DNA of 64,000 bases. It comes from Leptolyngbya sp. Cla-17. GTDB lineage: Bacteria > Cyanobacteriota > Cyanobacteriia > Leptolyngbyales > Leptolyngbyaceae. This document shows, piece by piece, positions 21,688 to 29,735 of the stretch; the first letter of the stretch is position 1, and each line of letters begins with the position of its first letter. The notes under the pieces were generated by a model that did not search any database, was not told the origin of the DNA, and saw only the letters and a list, made by a program, of their open reading frames with translations. A program made the translations under genes and the position numbers. The stretch covers positions 1 to 64,000 of the forward strand of contig NZ_JAEVYN010000003.1 in the NCBI RefSeq assembly GCF_016807185.1. Reading direction: 5' to 3'.

Positions 21688-21903
21688 ATGCAGATTACGA
21701 CCGAACATCTCTCTCCTGAAGCAGCCCAAGCTTTTATTCAGATGCTTCCAGATAAAATTCGGTTGGGACTGTTGACCTATGCCGCTCAGATTGAACAACC
21801 GATTGAGTCAATTGTTGAAATGGCGATCGCGGGTTTCCTTGACGAAGACTCAATCAGCTTCTCCGGTTGCAATCCTCTCGCCGTAGTAAAGAACTTGAAA
21901 TAA
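21688..21903 (+). CDS. Unknown 71-residue protein
   Basis: Not recognised. AGGAGA lies 9 bp upstream of the ATG. The product is helical (EAAQAFIQMLPDKIRLGLLT) and ends in a Ser/Phe-rich stretch (AIAGFLDEDSISFSGCNPLA). The C-terminal 27 codons recur almost identically at 23875-23955 just before the AlkB-like gene, so this gene and what followed it were once duplicated. It may be an antitoxin-like or regulatory partner, but nothing visible proves it. Confidence 0.55.
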   Translation: MQITTEHLSPEAAQAFIQMLPDKIRLGLLTYAAQIEQPIESIVEMAIAGFLDEDSISFSGCNPLAVVKNLK

Positions 21904-21930
21904 TTGTTCATTGACTCCTCAGAGTGCTAT

Positions 21931-22005
21931 AACTCAAACCCCTACGACCTGCCTCAATTCCTCTGTCAAACTGAAGTGGAGGACTTCTTGCAGAATGCCT
22001 ATGAA
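21931..22005 (+). pseudogene. Remnant of an AlkB-like gene start
   Basis: Translation gives NPYDLPQFLCQTEVEDFLQN, clearly related to the start of the AlkB-like protein at 24076 (EPYYYLPQFLSQAEADALYE). Only about 25 codons remain, wedged between the 71-codon gene and the Fic gene. It shows that a [71-codon gene]-[alkB] unit was duplicated and that the second alkB copy was then replaced by fic. Confidence 0.6.
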
Positions 22006-22915
22006 TACATCCATAGCCTACGCTCGCTGGATTGCTGCCCTACAATCCCAAGTTCTCATCGCAGAAGAGGTCTTAAGAGAGCATTTGACTTTTGCATCCC
22101 ACGTCTCTCTTTCTGAGAAGTTGGCACATCTAGATCGTCTTAAAGCATGGCTTGACTTGTTTCGTCCCCTTGACCGCAGCATCGTGGCTGAACTTAAGCA
22201 ACGCTATGATGTCCGGTTTACTTACAACTCCAACGCGATCGAGGGCAACACGCTCTCGCTTAGAGAGACTGCTCTAGTGCTGGAGCAAGGCATCACAATT
22301 GGGGGCAAGTCCTTAAAAGAGCATTTAGAAGTGATTGGACATGGGCAGGCAATCAATTACATTGAATCGTTTTCTGTTGCTGATGCTGTCATTACTGAGT
22401 GGGAGTTGAGGCAAGTCCACAGCCTCATTCTGCGAACGATTGACCCGGAAACGGCAGGACGATTTCGGTTACTGGATGTCCGGGCGGCAGGGACTGAGTC
22501 TGTCTATCTTCCCCACTATCAGGTAGACAAGTTGATGGCAGACTTTGTGGAATGGCTTAATTCTCAAAATGCCAAAGCACTACATCCAATCGTCTATGCG
22601 GCTGAAGCTCATCTCAGGCTAGTGACGGTTCACCCGTTTCAAGATGGTAATGGACGCACAGCACGCCTCTTGATGAATCTATTACTGATTCGAGCAGGCT
22701 TCCTGATTGGGGTAATTGCCAATGAGCAACGGATAGATTACATCAATGCTATTGTGGCGGCTCAGACAGGGGAAGGGGGAGAAGCTCTGACGCATTTAGT
22801 CGCGAATGCTAGCCAAGACTCTCTCATTGAAACGTTAAGTGTGGTATCGACGGCAGCTTCTAGCAACGGCAAGGGGGAAGGCTTTTTTGAACATCTAAGT
22901 CAGTTCCTTTCCTGA
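22001..22915 (+). CDS. Fic-domain protein (AMP transferase family)
   Basis: A 304-residue protein from the ATG at 22001; upstream in-frame ATGs lie in the AlkB remnant. The Fic active-site motif HPFQDGNGRTARLLMN (HPFxDGNGR) is complete at about residues 208-223, with the catalytic His first. The N-terminal inhibitory helix motif (SNAIEGN, fitting S/T-xxx-E-G/N) is present near residue 75, so this is the self-inhibited class II arrangement. Known Fic proteins move AMP or related groups onto protein hydroxyls, often as stand-alone toxins or regulators. There is no separate antitoxin gene. It is intact in both arms. Confidence 0.85.
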   Translation: MNTSIAYARWIAALQSQVLIAEEVLREHLTFASHVSLSEKLAHLDRLKAWLDLFRPLDRSIVAELKQRYDVRFTYNSNAIEGNTLSLRETALVLEQGITIGGKSLKEHLEVIGHGQAINYIESFSVADAVITEWELRQVHSLILRTIDPETAGRFRLLDVRAAGTESVYLPHYQVDKLMADFVEWLNSQNAKALHPIVYAAEAHLRLVTVHPFQDGNGRTARLLMNLLLIRAGFLIGVIANEQRIDYINAIVAAQTGEGGEALTHLVANASQDSLIETLSVVSTAASSNGKGEGFFEHLSQFLS

Positions 22916-22939
22916 ATTAGGGAAGGTCGTGATGGAACG

Positions 22940-23017
22940 ATGAAAAATAACACTACAGAACCAGTGCGATTTAATGAAGAGTATGGATGGAGCGGTGAAG
23001 ACGTGCAATCGCGTTAA
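22940..23017 (+). CDS. Possible 25-residue small protein
   Basis: A short ATG frame between fic and the end of the convergent gene, with GGAACG upstream. The product is acidic (MKNNTTEPVRFNEEYGWSGE...). It may be chance; the identical mirror copy is not independent evidence. Confidence 0.2.
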   Translation: MKNNTTEPVRFNEEYGWSGEDVQSR

Positions 23018-23806
23018 CTATCCTAGTGGATTGTGAGGAACGCTCTTCTGCAACTGCTCGATTTGTTCGACCGATAGTCCAGTAACACGAGCGATCGCCT
23101 CTACCGTCATTCCTTCTTTCAGAAGGTTTATCACTACCTGCTGAAGCGCTTCTTCCTTAGCTTCTTGATATACCCGTGTCTGCTGCAAACTGATTCCCAA
23201 CATCGTTTCAATCTCCTGCCGACTCAGATTTGTAAACTTGTAAACCATAATGGTGGTCAGCATCTCCATTATGGCGCGACTAGCTGCTGGCTCGTCTATT
23301 TCCTGCCGCGATCGCGCGAGTAACGCTCTTGCTTCTGCGGGTGCTTGAGCTTCTTCAAGGGTTGTCAATACCATGAGGGCGACTCCTAACGGCAATTGTC
23401 CAATGTCTCCCAACTCATCTAAAAACACGCAATGAACCCGATCTCCCGCCAGTAAATCTTGATAGGGAAGCGTATTGCTCTGCTCCATTGAACGAGCGGG
23501 ATAAATTACTACAGCTTGCCAATCACTGAAGCGATCTCGGTTGCGATAGAAATATAAAAACGACTCACCAAAAAGGCGTTCATACAGCCGCTCATCCCGT
23601 TGGAATTGAACCTCACAAAAGTACACAATTCCAGGCACTTCAGTGTCAGGGGGTAAGAACACTCCATCGATTTCAAACCGGGGTTCTTTGACGGCTACGG
23701 AATCAAATCGATAGGCCTCAGCGTTAAGGGGTGGCTCTTCGAGTAACTCAAATAGAAGCGTCGGAGATTGCTGAAATAAGGCATAGAAAATTGAATCCCG
23801 TCGCAT
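23018..23806 (-). CDS. PD-(D/E)XK-like protein (DUF2887/Rpn-type)
   Basis: A 262-residue protein of a type common in cyanobacteria. The N-terminal part (about 1-150) contains RFEIDGVFLPP and VYFCEVQFQRD, fitting the D...ExQ/K core of the Rpn/DUF2887 nuclease-like fold. A helical linker follows. A C-terminal helix-turn-helix-like segment (MTVEAIARVTGLSVEQIEQL, about 233-252) ends it. These genes exist in many copies and some relatives promote recombination. The function here is unproven. It is convergent with the Fic gene. Confidence 0.65.
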   Translation of the reverse strand: MRRDSIFYALFQQSPTLLFELLEEPPLNAEAYRFDSVAVKEPRFEIDGVFLPPDTEVPGIVYFCEVQFQRDERLYERLFGESFLYFYRNRDRFSDWQAVVIYPARSMEQSNTLPYQDLLAGDRVHCVFLDELGDIGQLPLGVALMVLTTLEEAQAPAEARALLARSRQEIDEPAASRAIMEMLTTIMVYKFTNLSRQEIETMLGISLQQTRVYQEAKEEALQQVVINLLKEGMTVEAIARVTGLSVEQIEQLQKSVPHNPLG

Positions 23807-23874
23807 GGGTAAATTGTTCCGAGCCGTTGAAGCAATTGTACTATTAAAGCTTGGAAAAAGAGGGAATCAGAAAG

Positions 23875-23955
23875 GCAATCGCGGGGTTCTTCGATGAGGA
23901 CTCGGTTAGCTTCTCTGGCTACAATCCTTTCGCTGTAGCAAATAACTTGAAATAG
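23875..23955 (+). pseudogene. C-terminal remnant of the 71-codon gene
   Basis: Translation AIAGFFDEDSVSFSGYNPFA... matches the last 27 residues of the gene at 21688-21903 with few substitutions and the same stop. The rest of the copy is missing. It sits immediately before the AlkB-like gene, mirroring the order 71-codon gene then AlkB remnant at 21688-22005. Confidence 0.65.
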
Positions 23956-24075
23956 GAATGATCTCCTTGGACTTTGGGCACCTTATATCGAAATAATCTA
24001 CGTCACACGTTTTCTCTTGCTGCGATCGCGAATTATTTCAATTCCTTGCCTATTCACTACCCCCCTGATGGTGCT

Positions 24076-24666
24076 ATGACCCAAGAACCCTACTACTACC
24101 TGCCTCAATTCCTCTCTCAAGCTGAAGCCGATGCTCTCTACGAACACAGCCAAGCTCTGAGTTGGCAGCAAAATGATATTCGGATGTTTGGCAAGTTTAT
24201 CCCTGTCCCTCGTTTGGAAGCTATCTATGGCGATGAGGGATGCAGCTATTTCTATTCGTCGTCGGTACTTCTAGAACCGCTGCCCTGGACGGACCCATTA
24301 GCCAAGTTACGAGACCGTATAGAAACTGAATCTGGCTTCAACTTTGCGATCACCACTGGCAATCGCTATCGCGTCGGTGAACACTCAATCGGTTGGCACT
24401 CGGATAACGAAAAGAGCCTGGGCACCAGTCCCGCGATCGCTTCGATTTCATTGGGCGCTATCCGCAAGTTTAGCCTTAAACCCCGTAAGGGGCATGAGGG
24501 GGAATTACAGCATTTCTTTCTCGAACATGGTTCGCTACTGCTCATGCTTCCCGGTTGCCAATCCACTCACATTCATCAATTGCCCAAGACTAAGCAATCA
24601 GTAGCAGAACGCATTAACTGGACATTCAGACCTCATCTTAATCAAACACGGCGGTTAGACGATTAA
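24076..24666 (+). CDS. AlkB-like Fe(II)/2-oxoglutarate dioxygenase
   Basis: A 196-residue protein from the ATG at 24076; an upstream TTG at 23974 would add an unconserved leader. The iron site HxD is in IGWHSDNE (about residue 110), the distal His is in QSTHIHQLPK (about residue 168) and the 2-oxoglutarate-binding Arg pair is in RINWTFR near the end. The spacing and the SISLGAIRKFSLKPRKG strand match AlkB-family DNA/RNA demethylases, which remove alkyl groups oxidatively. It ends convergent to the 123-codon gene, with about 134 bp between them and no clear terminator. Identical in both arms. Confidence 0.85.
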   Translation: MTQEPYYYLPQFLSQAEADALYEHSQALSWQQNDIRMFGKFIPVPRLEAIYGDEGCSYFYSSSVLLEPLPWTDPLAKLRDRIETESGFNFAITTGNRYRVGEHSIGWHSDNEKSLGTSPAIASISLGAIRKFSLKPRKGHEGELQHFFLEHGSLLLMLPGCQSTHIHQLPKTKQSVAERINWTFRPHLNQTRRLDD

Positions 24667-24800
24667 GTTGAGCAATCACTCTGCTGATTAAAAGACTTCT
24701 ATATAGGCAAGAAATCCTGGCAAGGAAAGCCACTGCAACCCGGTGAGGTTTAGGCTAAAACCAGAAAGTTAGACCCAAACAAAATTGTCTGAAGTGCAAT

Positions 24801-25172
24801 CTACACACTGTCGTCTTTCCATTCACACGAAGGGCAATCCCAATGAACACGCGCTGAATCGGGAGGAAATGGATAGCGACACTCAGGGCACAGACCTGTA
24901 AAAAGCGGATGCCACAGCAACAGTTCTAGCTTTTGCGCTCGGTTCCATCGTTGCGCCGGTGAAATGACAAGCTCATTCCCATAAAAACTGGCTTCTTCTG
25001 GCTCCCACCATTCCCCATTTAATAAGTTCGGATCTAGTTCAAAATCTACACACTGTTCACTACTTTCTTGCACTCCATAGGGATGAACGGCACAGAAAAG
25101 ATGAGGGTTATGGGTATTGTGAAAACAGCGATCGCATTCGGGTAACTTGTGAAATGGGCTTTGCTTACTCAT
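24801..25172 (-). CDS. Unknown Cys-rich protein with zinc-ribbon-like motifs
   Basis: A 123-residue protein. It has CDRC and later Cys/His near the N-terminus, then CPECRYPF and HWDCPSCEW at the C-terminus (two CxxC pairs about 20 residues apart, like a rubredoxin-type zinc ribbon). It is the last gene of a three-gene set that is divergent from the telomere resolvase gene. Function unknown; zinc binding is inferred from spacing. Confidence 0.6.
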   Translation of the reverse strand: MSKQSPFHKLPECDRCFHNTHNPHLFCAVHPYGVQESSEQCVDFELDPNLLNGEWWEPEEASFYGNELVISPAQRWNRAQKLELLLWHPLFTGLCPECRYPFPPDSARVHWDCPSCEWKDDSV

Positions 25173-25198
25173 CGCTTAATACCTGTAAAAGCTCCGTT

Positions 25199-25348
25199 TC
25201 ACCTCTTGAATTGACTAGGAATAAAGGTTCCAGTGTTGCTCTTTATTTCCTGCCTCTTTGTAACTTCATCCATGTTTTCTGCTTGAAGCAGGTCAAGAAG
25301 GGTAGTATAGTCAACCCCGATTGTAGATACAAAATCATTTTTAGCCAT
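25199..25348 (-). CDS. Unknown 49-residue protein, overlaps upstream gene
   Basis: The ATG lies inside the stop region of the 126-codon gene (ATGGCTAA overlap), so translation is probably coupled. The product is acidic and helical in the middle (DYTTLLDLLQAENMDEVTKR) with no known motif. It is short enough to be missed by gene callers. Both arms agree over the full length. Confidence 0.5.
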   Translation of the reverse strand: MAKNDFVSTIGVDYTTLLDLLQAENMDEVTKRQEIKSNTGTFIPSQFKR

Positions 25349-25721
25349 TTTGCTGTACTTCTAACTGGTAAATTTTCAAAGAGGGATGCTCTGCCATTAT
25401 TCTCCAATAAAAGCCTTCCGGGGGTGTTGAAACGCGATCTCCACAGCGATAGCCAAAAATAGGCTCATCTTTCTGGTGTAACTGTCGTAGATGTTGATGC
25501 AAGTCAACAGCATCTCTAGGAGACAACCAGAACAAGTGAGATTGCCCTTGATAGCCTGCATTGAGAAGGCTAAGGAATAACCATTCCATTACCGGTTGAA
25601 TATCGTCTAAAGCAACACCACTCTCAGCTTGCCCATAACTGCTAATTGTGGGTTGCTTCAGTTCGCTTTTGGAAAGCAGCGAAGCAAGCCTTGCTTGGAT
25701 TCTATGCAAAACGCCTTTCAT
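25341..25721 (-). CDS. Unknown 126-residue protein, first gene of the operon divergent from the resolvase
   Basis: Not recognised. It is a soluble helical product with a basic N-terminus (about residues 1-25) and a C-terminal part containing FWLSPRDAVDLHQHLRQLHQ and FYWRIMAEHP. It is the first of three tightly spaced genes on the minus strand, transcribed away from the resolvase gene out of a shared 169-bp region. Divergent small genes of this kind may be regulators or accessory factors, but no motif proves that. Confidence 0.55.
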   Translation of the reverse strand: MKGVLHRIQARLASLLSKSELKQPTISSYGQAESGVALDDIQPVMEWLFLSLLNAGYQGQSHLFWLSPRDAVDLHQHLRQLHQKDEPIFGYRCGDRVSTPPEGFYWRIMAEHPSLKIYQLEVQQNG

Positions 25722-25890
25722 AGTAGATGCAAAAAACTACCCCCTTAAAATGCCCAATTCGTTCCATAAATTTATTGCAAGAACTAGTTCTTGCTCCCCC
25801 TCCTCACACCGATTGCAACAGCGATAAGGATAATGATATAGTATGAATATCTGATATAGATAGGGATTTAATGAACATGGACGTGAAACG
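25722..25890. promoter_or_regulatory. Divergent control region of the telomere resolvase gene
   Basis: This AT-rich stretch has GATAAGGATA (25823-25832), the same 10-mer found at the telomere, followed by TGATATAG twice (25834-25841 and 25852-25859, 18 bp apart) and related ATATC units. Such repeats close to the start suggest an operator. Binding by the resolvase itself would give feedback between telomere occupancy and expression. Inference only. Confidence 0.5.
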
Positions 25891-25894
25891 ATGA
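25871..25894 (+). CDS. Seven-codon leader ORF overlapping the resolvase start
   Basis: ATG-AAC-ATG-GAC-GTG-AAA-CGA-TGA: the TGA overlaps the resolvase ATG in an ATGA junction. TAGGGA at 25861-25866 is a fair ribosome-binding site for this leader, whereas the resolvase ATG has none of its own. Translation of the resolvase is therefore probably coupled to the leader. Confidence 0.4.
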   Translation: MNMDVKR

Positions 25895-27861
25895 GTTTTA
25901 TCCCTACTGCCTATACCCATGACACCACCCGCGAACAATTAATCGCTCGATTCCGCGATCGCATCGCTACAAACGATCGCACTAAACTCTCCAAAGACGA
26001 ACGTGGAGAATTGATCCTCCACTTTATCGATAGGTTGGGCAACTGTAAGACTGAAAACGCAGCGAAAGCTCTCTGTGCCGCTGAAATTGCCCTCCTCGAA
26101 GAAGGCTACCCGGTTGCCTCGATCGCGAATCAATATTTACCAGACTATCGCAAGGCAATCGCTCGGGCTATAGATGAGGGTCGATTGCCTAGGCTGGAGT
26201 TGCCACCTAGTCTGTATGGCAAGGTTTACCCTCACTGGGGGCTTTATCACCTGACTTATCCAAATGAGGTACAGCAGGCAATTAAGCAAAAAACGACGAT
26301 TAAGAACAATCTAAAGCAGGACGATTTACAGCCGATTCGCGCAGACAGGTTCTTGAATAAGGCGAAGGATTTGTTGACAAGGGAAACTCCCTATGAATGG
26401 GCAGTAGGGCTTTTGGCGGTGACGGGGAGACGATTCAGTGAGATTGTGGCTAAAGGCGAATTTAAACCGACCCATCATCCTTACGCGATCTCGTTTCGTG
26501 GGCAACTGAAAAAAGGAATTCAAGACATTGAAAAGGCTCAAACCTTCCTGATCGCTACTTTGATTGATGCAGATAAGGTTCTAAAGGCGATCTATAAGTT
26601 TAGAGCCCATCCTAGAATTCAGGAGTTGGCGGAGTTGTCTCCTGATGACATTAACTCCAGGCTCAATACCAGTGTCAGGCATTATATCAAGAGCAGCTTC
26701 GAGGACTCAGAGGTACTGCCGGTGCTACCTGGCGAAAAGGCGGTGACGGCTCACAATCTTAGGGGGGCGTATGCTGAAATTGCCACGCATTTCTTCTGTC
26801 CTCCTAATCAAGGCACTCACCGGTTCCTGCAACAGCATCTAGGGCATGTGATTGGTGAGTCTGAATTAGCAAAAAGGAAGAATGCGGGGGCTACGGAACA
26901 CTACTTTCATTATTTCTTGATCGGGGCCCAGCAGCAGCCACTCGGTGAAAAGGGGATTCTATTAGAACGCGTTGGAGCGTTACCGACTACGGTCGAATTG
27001 GAGCTTGAACCCGTTGAACTGGCAGATATTGAGCCAGTTGAAGTAATGGAGAATGAAACAATGGCGATCGCTCTTCCGGATGCTGAAATCCATCCCCGTA
27101 AACCTCGCGCGAGTGTGCCTACTGATTTAATGCATCAACTCAAAGAATTAGCGGCAATTAAACTCAATGCTCAAGGCTCTAATGCGGATGTAATGGAGGC
27201 GGTTGTTAGGTTTCTGCGAGACGATTCGACTCCGACGATAGCAACTTCGGTTGAATCCTTTGGCAGCACCTTTCAATGGTTTACAGCTGAAGTAGAACGG
27301 TTGAGGGCTGAAAATCAGGCGCTCTTGGCAAAACTTGACCAGGCCCAGGGGCAACTTCAAAGTATGGCATCGGTGGCGATTCGACCGTTGGAGGAGTTGG
27401 AAGAGTTGGAGGCGTTGAAAACTGAAAATGAACGGCTGCAGGCGGAGTTGATTCAGTTTCAGCAGTTAAAACAACTGTTTACGGGTTCGGCTCCGGTTAC
27501 TCCGATACCTACACCTGTGGTGCCAGTGCCATCACGAGTTCAACCAACTATTGCAGGTCATACGCCGCAAAGAAGAATTCGCGATCAGGCGTCGGCTTTG
27601 GAAAAGATTGATGAGGCGATTTCTCTGATTATTGCCTGGAATGATGATCCAGTTAGAGCGTTTAACGACAAGTGGTTTATTGGGGTTCCAGCGCTTTTGG
27701 CCCTCCTTAGAGGCAATGACTATTCCGCTTCTCAAGGTCGCGTACAACAAGCTCTAGCCAACCGTAGACCAGAAATTGAAAGCCATCATCAAAGGCATGG
27801 GCTGGGGCAACGTCACAACGTCAGGCACAACAATCCAATTAATCAAATTATCTCAATGTGA
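25891..27861 (+). CDS. Telomere resolvase (protelomerase family)
   Basis: The 656-residue protein belongs, by motif pattern, to the tyrosine-recombinase-like telomere resolvases that turn replicated palindromic telomeres into two hairpin ends. The N-terminal part (1-150) is helical and basic. The catalytic core (about 150-345) has LLAVTGRRFSEI (Arg 180/181), ISFRGQLKKG (Lys 207/208), AHNLRGAYAEIATHFF (His 288, Arg 291), QQHLGHVIGE (His 319) and ATEHYFHYFL (Tyr 338). N15 TelN has matching blocks (SGRRMIEIM, NFSGQAKK, SRAIYARIAYEMFF, ILGHDDEN, LHYKQF). Residues 400-445 may be a small DNA-binding unit, 463-530 is a coiled coil, and the C-terminus has an unusual IESHHQRHGLGQRHN tail. The mirror copy reads ATVDQKIES where this one reads ANRRPEIES, so two compensating indels exist in one arm. 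Confidence 0.85.
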   Translation: MSFIPTAYTHDTTREQLIARFRDRIATNDRTKLSKDERGELILHFIDRLGNCKTENAAKALCAAEIALLEEGYPVASIANQYLPDYRKAIARAIDEGRLPRLELPPSLYGKVYPHWGLYHLTYPNEVQQAIKQKTTIKNNLKQDDLQPIRADRFLNKAKDLLTRETPYEWAVGLLAVTGRRFSEIVAKGEFKPTHHPYAISFRGQLKKGIQDIEKAQTFLIATLIDADKVLKAIYKFRAHPRIQELAELSPDDINSRLNTSVRHYIKSSFEDSEVLPVLPGEKAVTAHNLRGAYAEIATHFFCPPNQGTHRFLQQHLGHVIGESELAKRKNAGATEHYFHYFLIGAQQQPLGEKGILLERVGALPTTVELELEPVELADIEPVEVMENETMAIALPDAEIHPRKPRASVPTDLMHQLKELAAIKLNAQGSNADVMEAVVRFLRDDSTPTIATSVESFGSTFQWFTAEVERLRAENQALLAKLDQAQGQLQSMASVAIRPLEELEELEALKTENERLQAELIQFQQLKQLFTGSAPVTPIPTPVVPVPSRVQPTIAGHTPQRRIRDQASALEKIDEAISLIIAWNDDPVRAFNDKWFIGVPALLALLRGNDYSASQGRVQQALANRRPEIESHHQRHGLGQRHNVRHNNPINQIISM

Positions 27862-28175
27862 GGATGAGGGAGAGGGGGGGGGCTTGATTGCAATTAAAGG
27901 CAATGCAGCGATCGCGCTTTCAAACTGTCGGCGTAAAGCGTGTCGGCTGGTGGCACCTTTCGCCAGTGCCCCCTCGATACAGGTCAATTGCAGTTGCCGT
28001 CGCTCCAGGGTGACCTCAATGGGCATTATGAATGGCAGGCAAACAGGACTATTCTCACCCTACGGGCTGGTCTTGAGATCAGGCAAGCAATCCCTGTTAC
28101 GGTGACAAGGGTCAGGTTCCACTGGCATCAGGGGGGCGATCTCTAAGCCCATGTAGGCGCTGACGTTTGATTGGT
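27862..28175. other. Gene-free stretch after the resolvase gene
   Basis: About 310 bp with short open frames on both strands but no start signal or recognisable domain. A G-run at about 27875-27885 follows GAGGATGAGGGAGAG. No hairpin-plus-T-run terminator is clear. It probably holds decayed coding sequence linked to the exonuclease fragment. Confidence 0.4.
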
Positions 28176-28568
28176 TCAACACCGATTCTGGCAAGCTGCT
28201 TGGGACTGGTGAGCTGCCAGAGCAACGCGAGCACAGGCTTCTGCATCAGACAACGCTTGATGGTGCTCTAGCTCGATGCCCAGGTATTCACAAACATTGG
28301 GCAGTTTGGTCGGACGTAAATTCCAGGTTTTGCAAGCCAGTTGCACCGTACACAAAAAAGGCTGTGGCGGTCGAGCAATGCCGTAAAGGTCACAGCACGC
28401 ATAGAGCACGCCCCGGTCAAAAGAGGCGTTATGGGCGGCTAGAAAAGCAGCATCCTGCATGAAGGGCTGGATAAAAATCCACAGGTCACCGAAGGCGGGT
28501 TGATCTGCAACATCCTGCCACCGAATGCCGTGGATGTGCGTAAACCGGAAGGTCGCACGCGGTAACAC
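28176..28568 (-). pseudogene. DEDDh 3'-5' exonuclease fragment (DnaQ-like)
   Basis: It contains FTHIHGI, the Exo II motif AAHNASFDRGVL and the Exo III-epsilon motif HHQALSDAEACARVALAA, as in DNA polymerase III epsilon-like exonucleases. The Exo I DxE motif that should lie about 40 residues before FTHIHGI is absent in all frames upstream. The fragment therefore lacks one catalytic carboxylate pair and is probably inactive. The first usable codon is a GTG without ribosome-binding site. The same state is seen in the mirror arm. Confidence 0.65.
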
Positions 28569-28742
28569 TGGGTCTCAAAGCTACAGAAACGCCTAAGTGG
28601 ACAAATTTTTCCGAATTCTGAGGTGCCCCCTTCGGTCGAGCAGCGAAGAAAGTTATCGACTGTTTCCGTAGCAACACGCAACACAAGCGTAGTCTTTCTA
28701 GAAGTAATGAACTTTGAAAAGACAAAGCTACAGGACTGAACC

Positions 28743-29445
28743 ATGCAATACCGTTATCTTCTGGCGCTCAGCGCACTATCATTTGCCTTTCCGGCTGCCG
28801 CCTCAGCTGCTGTTTACACTACGACAACTGGACAAACTCGCTTCGTGCTTGATTCAAGTCGCTCGAAACCGAGCGTGGAATACGTGAGCCGCATTCAAGG
28901 CAAAGATTGGATTGGCTCAGCGAATGTGGTCTGGTGTTCCGGTGCCTGAGAGTGGTGTCTCACGCTATCGAGGCACGTTTCGAGATTCTCGTACGGGTCC
29001 CGGAGCTGAACAGGTTTGTACAGGCACGATCGACATGACTGACAATCGCCCTGGGCAAAGATTCTCAGTCACTTGGAACGTTACAGGCGGCAAGGCTTGT
29101 CCTGTCATCGGTCAGACTGTCACGCTCAATTTAGTGGCTGCCTTGCCCCGTCCCGATGGGCGTGGAGACTTTACACCTGTAAGCGTCGATCAGTGGAATG
29201 GTGGCACTCAATCTAGCACTTGGCGCGGGTGGAGAGTCGTGTCGGCTGATGGCTTTCTCAACTGTCGCGCCACACCCAATGGGTCCATTCGCCGCACCTA
29301 CAACGCGGGCGATCCGATCACTGCATTTCGTGATCGCTCCGGGCTGGCCATGACCACCTCTAACGGTGCTCCCTGGCTGCGCACCGCCGATAACTGCTTG
29401 GTTCGCGCTAACGCTCGCTTTGTGCAGCCAACGAACTCGTTCTAA
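28743..29445 (+). CDS. Secreted protein of unknown function (233 residues in corrected form)
   Basis: It starts with a signal peptide (MQYRYLLALSALSFAFPAAA, cleavage about residue 22). The body is beta-rich with many Thr/Gly, and the C-terminal 60 residues (ADGFLNCRATPNGSIRRTYN, then GAPWLRTADNCLVRANARFV) look like a bacterial SH3-type repeat common in cyanobacterial envelope proteins. In this arm one extra G near 28928 splits the frame. The mirror copy (7172-7873) is uninterrupted, so the gene is probably intact in the organism. Confidence 0.65.
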
Positions 29446-29735
29446 TCGCTTCGCTGCCATGCTTTTAAGGTGTACAGTGACTTTTTAATTTGTCGTAGAG
29501 ACGCATTAGTGTCGTTGAAGCAGTAAAGCTAGACCTGATGAACCTTCCGTCTGGAGCCAACTTGGTAAGCCTGATGACCAGATGATTGATTGTTCAGCAA
29601 CCGATCATCTGCAAACCTACAATAGCGGGAGTTTGCAGCGACACGAATTTGTCTTGATGTCATCTAATTTGGCTCCGTACAAATCCAGTAAATCTAAAAA
29701 TCTAGCGAACTGCATGGAGAAATAAAGTTGTGCTT
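29446..29735. promoter_or_regulatory. Gene-free stretch between two secreted-protein genes
   Basis: 290 bp with no supported gene. Probably contains the promoter of the next small gene. I see no terminator with a T-run and no repeat of note. Confidence 0.3.
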
